From: Prunus persica
Taxonomy: Eukaryota > Streptophyta > Magnoliopsida > Rosales > Rosaceae
DNA length: 64,000 nucleotides
Direction: 5' to 3'
Assembly (NCBI RefSeq): GCF_000346465.2
Contig: NC_034014.1
Span: forward strand, 25,903,506-25,967,505
Shown here piece by piece: positions 20,110 through 30,308 of the stretch. Positions within the stretch are counted from its first letter, which is position 1; every line of letters begins with the position of its first letter. The position numbers were made by a program, and so were the translations under genes. The notes under the pieces are model-generated. The model saw only the letters and a list, made by a program, of their open reading frames with translations. It was not told where the DNA came from and made no database searches.

Positions 20110-23100
20110 ATGAGGCAGATCTATTTTAAATTCCTTCACGGGTTCTTTCTCTTGTGCATGAGCTCGAGCACCTTTGGAGATGAATCTGATCACCTGGCTC
20201 TGCTAGACTTGAAGAAAAGAATAACTGAAGATCCTCTGCGTATCATGAGCACATGGAATAGTTCCATCAATTTTTGCAGCTGGGTTGGCGTTACATGCAA
20301 CCATTCCAACAAAAGAGTCGTGATTTTGAACCTGGAAGCTCAAAAATTGGCAGGCTCCCTACCACCTTCTATAGGAAATCTTACTTATCTCACTGGAATT
20401 AACTTGATAGACAACAACTTTCATGGTGAAATTCCTCAAGAAATGGGACGTCTACTGCGCCTGCAATATCTCAACCTGACTTCCAATTCCTTCGGTGGGA
20501 AAATCCCAAGTAACATATCTCACTGTACACAGCTGAGAGTGCTTGATGTTGGTTCCAATAAGCTTATTGGGTCCCTTCCGGATCAACTCAGTTCATTGTT
20601 GAATTTAACTCATCTATGGGTTGATGAAAACAATCTCACTGGAACTTTCCCAGATTGGATAGGAAACTTTTCTTCTTTGTATGCTATTTCTCTTGCCCAC
20701 AACAATTTTCAAGGAAACATACCGAATGAGCTCGGGCGCTTAACAAGGTTGGGAAGATTTGTAATTCCAGGGAACAAATTTTCTGGTATGGTTCCTTCTT
20801 CAATCTATAATATATCCTCCATATACTATATCACTGTTACTGACAACCAGCTGCATGGAGAGCTGCCAAAAGATGTGGGGATCACTCTTCCTTATCTCGA
20901 GATATTTGCTGGTGGTGTCAACAAATTCACAGGTAGTATTCCTGTATCCTTGTCAAATGCTTCTAGACTTCGAAAGCTTGATTTTGCTGAAAATGGTCTC
21001 ACTGGGAAACTCCCAGCTGAAAATTTTGGAAGCTTGCAAAGCTTATCTAGACTGAACTTTGATGACAATAGACTGGGAAGTGGAAAAACTGGTGACCTGA
21101 GTTCTCTCAGTTTCCTTGCTAATTGTACTAATCTTGAGGTGTTGAGTTTTAGCCGCAATCGTCTTGGAGGAGAATTGCCAGAGTCCATATCCAACCTCTC
21201 AACAAAAATTAGAATTTTTACAATGGGGGGTAATTTAATACAGGGAAGCATTCCTATCGGCATTGCAAATCTTGTAAACTTGACCAATCTAGGAATGGAA
21301 CAAAACTACTTTGGTGGCAGTCTCCCTGATGCAATTGGCAAGCTTCAGAAGTTACAGGGACTGTATCTGTATCTTAACAAGTTTTCTGGGCCAATCCCAT
21401 CCTCCCTAGGTAACTTGACTTCAGTAACAACGCTCTTAATGGAGGGTAATAGGTTTGAGGGAAGTATACCTCCAAGCCTGGGAAACTGCCAAAGCTTATT
21501 GATACTTAACCTTTCTAGTAACCAACTAAGTGGCACCATACCTAAAGAGGTTGTTGGGATTTCATCCCTTTCAATTTCTTTGTCCATGTCCAACAATTCT
21601 TTGACTGGTCCACTACCATCAGAAGTGGGTGAGTTGGTAAATCTCTCGGAGCTAGATGTATCAGGAAACAACTTATCAGGTGAAATCCCCATAACCCTTG
21701 GCAGCTGCACTAGTTTGGTGAGCCTGCATTTGGAAGGTAATGAATTTGAAGGAAATATTCCTGAAACTCTGACAAAATTAAGAGGCGTGGAAGAAATAGA
21801 TATTTCACGCAATCACTTATCTGGGAAAATTCCTGAATTTCTAGGTAAGTTTAGAGCTCTTAAGCAACTGAATCTTTCTTATAATGATTTTGAGAGTGCA
21901 TTGCCTGAAGAAGGAATATTTTCAAATGCAAGTGGTGTCTCAGTTCATGGAAATAATAAACTGTGTGGTGGCATCCCAGAATTACTTCTACCTGTATGCT
22001 CTAACAAAAAGCCTCATTCATCTCAAGGATTACTTTCCCCAAAAGTAGTAATTCCTGTAACTTTTGCAATTGCATTCATTGCCCTATCATGCTTTATTGC
22101 TGCTTGTAGAATGGTGAAAAGGTCAAGAGGTCCACTTTTAACTTCACATTCTTATGGGGATTGGAAATTAGCTGTCTCTTACTTAGAACTCGCTCAATCA
22201 ACCAACGGGTTCTCTCTTGACAATATCATTGGTTCAGGAAGTTTCGGTTCTGTGTACAGAGGAGTACTCTCTAGTAATGGCATGGTAGTTGCTGTTAAGG
22301 TATTAAACCTTAACCAAGAAGGAGCTTCCAAGAGTTTCATTGATGAATGCAAAGCTTTAAGAAGTATAAGGCACCGCAATCTTCTCAAGATCATAACCGC
22401 ATGCTCAAGCATTGACAACCAAGGTAATGAGTTCAAAAGTCTAGTTTCTGAGTTCATGGAAAATGGAAGTCTAGACCAGTGGCTGCATCCAAGAGATGAT
22501 GAACAATCTCAAAGTAAGAGATTGAGCCTGATCCAAAGACTAAATGTTGCCATAGATGTTGCTTCTGCATTAGATTATCTACACCACAATTGTGAAACAT
22601 GCATTGTTCATTGTGACTTAAAGCCAAGCAACGTTCTTCTTGATGAAGATATGGTAGCCCATGTTGGTGACTTTGGTCTAGCAAGGTTCCTTTTGGAAGC
22701 ATCAAATAATCCCACCAAAACTCAAACCATGTCAGTTGGGCTAAAGGGTTCCATAGGCTATATTGCTCCAGGTATATGAAGTTTTATAATCCTCATTTTT
22801 TTGTCTATTCCTATTAACTTATTATTAAAGAAAATTAAATCTCTATTGATATATATATTTTAAATTATATACAACTCTATTTTTTTTTTATTGGAGAAGA
22901 ACTATTCGCAAAATTTTATATAAGATATAAACTCTGAAGGTCAATTTACTGTGACATCCTAATTTATGTGTTGAATGACAGAGTATGGCATGGGAGGCCA
23001 AGTTTCCACACTTGGAGATGTTTATAGCTATGGGATACTGTTGCTAGAAATGTTCACAGGAAAAAGACCAACTGATGACATGTTCAAAGATGGTCTAAGC

Positions 23101-23436
23101 ATTCACCAATTCACAGCCATGGCTTGTCCTGACCATGTCATGGACATAGTTGAGCCTTCATTGCTCCTTGAAACGGATGACGAGAATGATGAAGATGACA
23201 AATATGGAAATCGCATAGAAGAAAGACCAGTAGCAGGATATAAAGATCCTGGCCCAGTCAAAGCAAAAAGATTGGAGGAATGCTTGGATTCATTGATGCA
23301 AATAGGACTCTCATGCTCTGCAACATCACCAAGAGACCGGATGTCTATGGATGTCGTTGTCAACAAAATGAATGCAATTAGAGCCTCATATCTCAATATA
23401 AGAAGAAGAAGAAGAAGATTGAAAAGTACAAGATAG
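20110..23436 (+). CDS. LRR receptor-like serine/threonine kinase, subfamily XII (At3g47570-like), tandem copy 1
   Basis: Two exons, 20110-22771 and 22982-23436, intron 22772-22981 (phase 1); product 1038 aa. I chose the ATG at 20110 ([11 protein letters not shown]) because the frame further upstream is broken in the sister gene, and this start gives a clean signal peptide. Order: signal peptide, LRR N-cap ([21 protein letters not shown]), about 20 leucine-rich repeats with LxGxIP cores, a CGG cap, a membrane helix (about 647-669), and a kinase. Kinase landmarks: [11 protein letters not shown] (about 708), [20 protein letters not shown] (about 834), DFGLAR, and GYIAPEYG across the splice site. 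Cys in place of Arg in the catalytic loop marks a non-RD kinase, the type used by FLS2, EFR and Xa21 in immunity at the plasma membrane. The C-terminus ends in an (AGA)n-encoded Arg run. Ligand unknown. Confidence 0.92.
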
Positions 23437-23531
23437 GCTAAGTTTGTTAACTAATCTCAATACTCTCATCTATATGCAAGAAATCTTTTGATAAAAGGAT
23501 ATTATATGTATCAATCTGTGTGAGATCATGT
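23437..23531. other. 3' flank of receptor kinase 1 up to the retrotransposon
   Basis: Nearly identical to 33657-33752 after the second copy; ends in the CATGT target site of the copia element. Confidence 0.7.
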
Positions 23532-23942
23532 TGTTGATGTGTAACCCTTTGAGCTGAGCTAAAACCCCCTTTGCCGCCTAATCCCATTTCCATTTGAATG
23601 TTTCTGTTTTAGTTTTAAAACTTTCGTTTTCTGCTGTTTGTAATAAGGACCATTGGATTAGAGTCCAAGTGGCTCCTTAAGAGAGGTGTTAGATTGAGAC
23701 AAGTGTAATCATCTTATAGGATGATAATTCAATGGCTAGGATTAAATCTTGTATTGAGGCAGTTAGAGAAGAATCTCTCTTCTCTCTCCTCAACGGTTAT
23801 ATTTTGGCTGCTGGTAATGAATGAGCTGTAGCCTTCACTCTTCCAATTCTTCTTCTATTTTTTCATAGAGAGCAACGTTTCTCTCATTCACTCTCTCCCA
23901 AACACATCCAAATACAAATTCACAAAACTATGAATTCTATCA
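23532..23942 (+). repeat. 5' LTR of the copia element
   Basis: 411 bp, starts TGTTGATGTG and ends GAATTCTATCA. Matches the 3' LTR except for about six substitutions, clustered in the last 130 bases. Confidence 0.97.
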
Positions 23943-23955
23943 TGGCCTCAGAGCC
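23943..23955 (+). other. Primer-binding site of the copia element
   Basis: TGGCCTCAGAGCC directly follows the LTR. The usual plant copia site complementary to initiator-Met tRNA is TGGTATCAGAGCC, so this one differs at two bases. Confidence 0.8.
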
Positions 23956-24072
23956 AGGTTCGTTTGTTTTGAGCTGGGCGTGATCTGTGAACAGAAAATC
24001 GAACTCGTTCTGAGCTACTGTTGAGCTGATTTGGAGATCGAAGGAGTGAGTTCTTGCATCCAGGTGTCTCAT

Positions 24073-27000
24073 ATGGCAGGATCGGGAGCAGCTGAGCTTC
24101 GAACACCAGTTTTCAATGGTGAAAACTACGAATTCTGGAGTATTCGAATGAAGACTATTCTGAAATCGCATGGTCTGTGGGATCTGGTCGAGAATGGGTT
24201 AAATGACTCAGACATGAAGAGGGAAAAAGAGGAGGTTGCAGATACTGAGAAGTCCATGGTGGCTCAGATTCTGATGAAGGATGCTCGTGCACTTGGATTG
24301 ATCCAAAGTGCAGTTTCAGATCAGCTATTCCCAAGGATTGTGAATGAGGAGACCTCGAAGGGAGCTTGGGATATTCTGAAACTGGAATTCAGAGGAGACA
24401 AACAGGCACGAAATGTCAAATTGCAAGGGTTGCGTAGGGAATTTGAATATACTCGCATGAAGGATAGTGAATCTTTATCTGTTTATCTGGTTAGATTGTT
24501 TGATATGTTGAATCAAATGAAGAGTTATGGTGAGGAGTTATCTAGGGAGAGAATTGTGCAGAAATTATTGTTTAGTCTGCCTAAGTCCTATGATTCTATA
24601 TGCTCTGTGATAGAGCACTCTAAGGACCTTGAAACTCTGGAAGTTCAAGAAGTGGTTGCCTCCTTGAAGAGTTTTGAGCTCAGATTGGATAGGCACATTG
24701 AGAATTCTTCAGAAAGAGCATTTGCTAGTCTGGATGTTGAAGAAAAGAAGCCTAAGAATGAGAGTTTTTCTGAAAATCAGAGTTTTCAGAAAAGTGCTCC
24801 TGGAAATCAAAGCTTTCAAAAACATTGGAAGCCTAATGATGGAAACATAGCAGCTTGTAAGCATTGTGACAAGTTACATTATGGCAAATGCTGGTATGAA
24901 GGCAAGCCTAAATGTCGTGGATGTGGAAAATTTGGACATATGGTCCAAGATTGCAATGGAAATAGGAATGCACATAGAGTGAATTATGCAAATGAGATGG
25001 AAGAAACTGGTACTCTATTCTATGTCTGTAATGCTGCAACAGATGTAAAGGTCAATCACTCTTGGTACATAGACAGTGGGTGTAGTAATCATATGACAGG
25101 AGATGGGGGACTTTTAGTAAATGTTCAAAGGGATTTGTCTTCTAAGGTGAAGATGGGGACTGGAGAAGTGGTTTCAGTTACTGGAAAAGGAACTTTGGTG
25201 ATAAAAACCAAGTTTGGTAAGAAGCACATTCATGAAGTAATGCTTGTACCTGGTCTTGAAGAAAATTTGCTCAGTGTTGGGCAAATGATGGAACATGGCT
25301 ACCATCTTGTGTTTGGAGAGAATATGGTGAGAATCTATGATGATCAGTCACTGGAGAATCTGATTGTGAAGGTGCAAATGACAAACAACAGATGCTTTCC
25401 ATTGACAATGATGCCTGCCAGTGAGTTGGTTCTAAAAGCAAGTGTCACACATTGCTTGCAGACATGGCATAAGAGACTTGGGCATTTAAATGAAAGAAGT
25501 ATGAAGCTGCTTGAGAATCAAGGGATGGTTCATGGATTACCTCACTTGGAGCAAATGTCAGTGGTGTGTGATGGATGTATGCAAGGAAAGCAGCATAGAG
25601 ATTCTTTCCCTTTGGAATCCACTTGGAGAGCTTCAAATCCCTTGGAATTGGTTCACACAGACATCTGTGGACCAATGAAAACAGAATCCCTCTCTGGAAA
25701 CAGGTATTTTCTCCTGTTTACAGATGATCATACTAGGATGTCTTGGGTGTATTTCATTAGAAACAAATCAAGTGCATTGGAGTGTTTCATGAAATTCAAA
25801 GCTATGACTGAGCTGCAAAGTGGGTTCAAGATAAAGAGTTTGAGAAGTGACAGGGGTGGAGAATTCTTGTCAGGAGAGTTTAACAGTTTCTGTGAAGAAT
25901 CTGGCATTCAAAGGCAATTAACAGTGGCTTACTCCCCTCAGTAGAATGGAGTAGCTAAGAGGAAGAATGGAACAGTGGTTGAAATGGCTAAGTCAATGCT
26001 GCATGAGAAAGGTATCCCTTATGAGTTTTGGGCAGAGGCTGTAAATACTGCAGTCTATTTGCTGAATAGATGTCCTATCAAGGCTCTCAATAAGGTAACA
26101 CCATTTGAGGCCTATACTGGCAGAAAACCAGGGGTTGCACATTTAAAGATATTTGGATCCCCTTGTCATGTGCTTATTCCTTCTGCATTGAGGCATAAGC
26201 TTGAAGAAAACAGTCACAAGTGTATTTTTGTAGGCTATGGTCTTTGTGAAAAGGGATATAGACTGTTTGATCCAAGCAATAGGAAGATTATTCTGTCAAG
26301 GGATGTGAAATTTGATGAGAAAGGCTTATGGAAATGGGAGAATGCTAGAGAAGGAGAAATGACAGTGCTTGTGCCTACTGGAAATCAAGACTATGCTCTA
26401 AATCCAGACTTGGATGCACCATTGCAAATACATGAAGAAGCCATAGCACTAGAAGAACCAAGTCAAAGCTTGGATACACAAACACAAGCAGATGTAGATA
26501 CTACTCTGCAGGATGAAAGCATTGAAGGAAGTTCTCAAGCTATTGATCATACACCAAAGAAATGGAAGAACATTAATGACATTATGGCTCAGTGTAATAT
26601 GTGCATTATGGAGCCTGAGAATTTTGAAGAAGCTGATCTAGATGAGTCTTGGAGAAAGGCAATGGAAGCTGAGTTAGAAATGATTGAGAAGAATAACACT
26701 TGGCAGCTTGTGGAAAGACCCTTTAACAAACCAGTCATTGGTGTCAAATGGGTCTATAAGACCAAGCTTAATCTAGATGGCACTGTATAGAAGAATAAGG
26801 CTCGATTAGTGGCTAAAGGCTACTCACAAAAACCTGGAATCGATTACAATGAGACTTTTGCCCCAGTGGCAAGGTTAGATACCATTAGGACTTTGATAGC
26901 TCTGGCTGCACAGAAGGAATGACATTTATACCAACTGGATGTCAAGTCTGCATTTCTGAATGGAGTTCTAAAAGAAGAAGTATATGTGGAGCAGCCACAG

Positions 27001-28167
27001 GGTTTTGTGAAAAAGAATGAAGAAATCAAAGTGTATAAGCTGAACAAGGCCTTGTATGGATTAAAACAAGCCCCAAGGGCATGGTATGATGAGATAGATT
27101 CCTACTTCAACAAGGCAGGATTTAAGAAAAGTCCAAGTGAAGCTACACTTTACATTAAAACTGATGAAGGCTCAGGTATTCTCATTGTCTCTCTTTATGT
27201 GGATGATATTGTTTATACTGGAAGTTGTGTCAAAATGCTTGAAGAATTCAAAAATGACATGATGAGGCATTATGAGATGACTGATCTCGGGCTGATCTAT
27301 CATCTTCTTGGCATGGGAGTTGTGCAGACTGAGAAATACATATTTCTTCATCAGAAGAAGTATGCAATGAAAGTGATTGAGAAGTTTGGTTTAAAAGACT
27401 GTAAGTCTGTGGCAACCCCCTTGGTTGCAAATGAAAGGTTGTGCAAAGAAGATGGAAGTGAGATGGCAGATGAGAGTGAATATAGGCAGATTGTAGGCAG
27501 TCTGCAATATCTGACAGCTACTAGACCAGACATAATGTTTGCCTCTAGTTTGCTTGCCAGATTCATGCACAATCCCACTAAGAAACATATAGGAACAGCC
27601 AAAAGGGTGTTGAGATATGTTCAAGGCACACTGGATTATGGAGTTGAGTTTAAAAAGGGCAAGGCAGCTACCTTAATAGGCTACTGTGACAGTGACTGGG
27701 CAGGCAGTGAGGATGACAGAAGAAGTACCTCAGGATATGTGTTTACTCTGGGATCTGGCATGTTTTCATGGGCCTCAATCAAACAGAATACAGTAGCTCT
27801 GTCTACAGCTGAAGCAGAATATGTGAGTGCTGCTGAAGCAACATCACAAGCTAAATGGCTAAGGTTTATACTTAAGGATTTTGGAGAGGAGCAAGTGGAA
27901 GGCACACCAATTCTGTGTGACAACACCTCTGCCATAGCAATGGCAAAGAATCCTGTCTTTCATCAGAAATCCAGGCACATAAGCAGGAAATTCCATTTCA
28001 TCCGAGAAGCTATCCAAGCAAAGGAGATTGAGCTAATCTACTGCAAATCTGAAGATCAAATTGCAGATATCCTAACCAAGGCTTTATCCAAGGATCGTTT
28101 TGTGCATCTCAGAGATATGCTTGGAGTTAAATCAGTCAAAGGGTTAGAAGGGAGTGTTGATGTGTAA
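24073..28167 (+). pseudogene. Copia gag-pol reading frame with three in-frame stops
   Basis: From the ATG at 24073 a single frame runs to a TAA at 28165-28167, 12 bases inside the 3' LTR, without any frameshift. It is broken by TAG at 25942, TAG at 26788 and TGA at 26920. Domains: gag; zinc knuckle CX2CX4HX4C (from about 24913); protease DSG (WYIDSGCSNHMT, about 25063); integrase zinc finger and core (LVHTDICGP, SDRGGEF); reverse transcriptase with YVDD (27196-27210); RNase H (CDSDWAG, STAEAEY). The first stop lies inside the integrase core and the other two fall around the start of reverse transcriptase, so this copy cannot make an intact polyprotein by itself. Confidence 0.93.
28138..28154 (+). 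other. Polypurine tract of the copia element
   Basis: AAAGGGTTAGAAGGGAG lies directly before the 3' LTR, the expected place for plus-strand priming. Confidence 0.75.
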
Positions 28168-28565
28168 CCCTTTGAGCTGAGCTAAAACCCCCTTTGCCGC
28201 CTAATCCCATTTCCATTTGAATGTTTCTGTTTTAGTTTTAAAACTTTCGTTTTCTGCTGTTTGTAATAAGGACCATTGGATTAGAGTCCAAGTGGCTCCT
28301 TAAGAGAGGTGTTAGATTGAGACAAGTGTAATCATCTTATAGGATGATAATTCAATGGCTAGGATTAAATCTTGTATTGAGGCAGTTAGAGAAGAATCTC
28401 TCTTCTCTCTCCTCAACGGTTATATTTTGGCTGCTGGTAATGAATGAGCTATAGCCTTCACTCTTCCAATTCTTCTTCTGTTTTTTCGTAGAGAGCAACG
28501 TTTCTCTCATTCACTCTCTCCCAAACAGATCCAAATACAGATTCACAAAACTATGAATTGTATCA
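28155..28565 (+). repeat. 3' LTR of the copia element
   Basis: 411 bp, starts TGTTGATGTG, ends GAATTGTATCA, followed by the CATGT target repeat. Confidence 0.97.
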
Positions 28566-28570
28566 CATGT

Positions 28571-30308
28571 GAGGTTGAATTCAGCATTTTATATGGAAAA
28601 AAAAAAAAAAAAAAGGGAAGAAGATTTTATTTCTTCTATTCAAATATATTAAGACAAGGCTTGAACTCAATCATGTTAAGATATTGTTTTATTTTTAATT
28701 AGTGATCTAGTTGTCTTAACAATTTCTTATGAGTAGAAGGCCCAAAAACAACACACAAAAAGAAAAGAAAAAGAAAAGAGGAAACCCGCCTGGTTCGGAA
28801 ATATTCCAACGTTGCTTTGTGACATGAAGAAGAAGTGATGTAGCCTATGAATTTTTTATTTATTTTTAATACAAGTGATAGTTTAAACTACAAGGGGAGG
28901 ATGATTTCTAACAAACACATTATTAAGGTGTCATGATTCCATGAGGTTTGATATGAGACCACCAGTTTATAAATTAATGTCTTTTTTTTACTGGACTAGA
29001 CCCCGATACTTGTAGCCTATGAATTTTTATTTTTAGCAGTGAGCATCAATTTCTTAACAGTAGGTTGAGAGACCCAAAATCTTTTAACTACCAAAGAAAA
29101 TCTTTCATCTTTAAATGTAAAATACTCTCAAAATATAAGTCAAGTCTATTCATGTATTTTTTTTCTTTTGGTCAAAGTTTATATATGGTCATCCAAGTAA
29201 AATTACAATTAGATGACTTATACCTCATAACCATTCTAGAAGCTAGACAGATTTATGGTTTTTAATTGATTTATCACACAAACGAGTTTAGGGGGCCATA
29301 TATTCAACAAGATCATCAAAGTCATTAACCCAAAAGTCTAAAAGTATATCGGTTTTGCGTACAAGACATGATCACTAATAATTAAACAGAAGTCCATAAT
29401 TATTGTTTAATATGACCAAATAATCGAACTCCTAATCAGATGTGGAAAAATTGAACAAACCAGAAAGGGTCCTTAATATAAGCTTAAACTTCTTTTCTTC
29501 ACTCAGTGCCAGCTTTAACATGTCACCCTCTGCACCAGCGAAAACCATGGACACTACACAGATAATGGGTAGACCATTTATTACAAAAACCAAAAGACAA
29601 GAAAAAAAAAAGTGCGAGCATGGAAATTTTCATAGTTTTTATATTTTTCACGTATGTGTATGATCCTAAAATGTTTCCCCTAATTTTTCCTTCAATTATC
29701 AATAATTTTATGCACTTCCAAATAAATCGAACTGTCTGCTCGATGTAAAACTTTATATTCTTCACATATGTGTATGATCCTAAAATATTTCCCCCAATTT
29801 TTCCTTCAATTATCAATAATTTTATGCACATCAATTTTATATTCTTCAACAATATTGAGCTGTATGGGGATTTGATATGATATTTATTTGGTTCTTTTGT
29901 ATTTACCGTACCATGCTTTAGAATTAGACATGCCTTTTCTATGTACAGAAATTATAAAGCTGTTAGCAGAATGGTTGCCTCCTATGATCTGGAAATATCC
30001 TTAAGAAACTTTTGCCGCAAACTATGAGCAAAATGGTTGTCTCCCATAGAACGTGTCACCATCTCAACTATCCAGAAGTCTTTAGAACATGTGTCACCAT
30101 CTCAACTAAAAATCTATTCTCCATTAATGAAATTACAAATATAGACCTGCTTTCCAACTAAAACTCTGACAGAAAGTATATCTGCTTCCCAACGAACTAT
30201 CTCATCTCCATAATGAAACCACAACAATAGAAACAGAGTTCTCATGTAAGACTACCTTCAACAAAATCACAATAAAAAAATTACATACAAACCTGTATTT
30301 ACAGAAAG
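28571..30308. other. Upstream region of receptor kinase 2
   Basis: No gene seen. Contains an 18-base poly(A) run (28598-28615), a forward copy of 17711-17816 (28626-28733), the inverted block (28734-29531), and then a direct copy of the proximal promoter region of receptor kinase 1 (29532-30308), including the doubled 110-bp repeat. Confidence 0.6.
28734..29531 (-). repeat. Inverted counterpart of 17817-18743
   Basis: Reads as the reverse complement of the block in front of receptor kinase 1. Landmarks: AGAAGGCCCAAAAACAACAC at its left end, TTTGTGACATGAAGA, GGGGGCCATATATTCAACAA, and CCAGCTTTAACATGTCAC at its right end. Outside both borders the two flanks are again in direct orientation. Confidence 0.85.

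Larger units (their letters stand above)
23532..28565 (+). mobile_element. Ty1/copia LTR retrotransposon, full length, coding region broken by stops
   Basis: Two 411-bp LTRs (TG...CA) enclose a gag-pol region, a primer-binding site and a polypurine tract. A perfect 5-bp target duplication CATGT flanks it (23527-23531 and 28566-28570). I counted six differences between the LTRs, about 1.5%, so insertion is young. Domain order protease, integrase, reverse transcriptase, RNase H is that of copia. Same strand as the receptor kinases, inserted about 95 bases past the first one's stop codon. Confidence 0.97.

Noticed and set aside
20892..21812. Long minus-strand open frames opposite the receptor-kinase LRRs (also at 31031-32017 and 50887-51321)
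   Set aside because: They mirror the LRR codon pattern, recur in every paralogue and have no gene features of their own.
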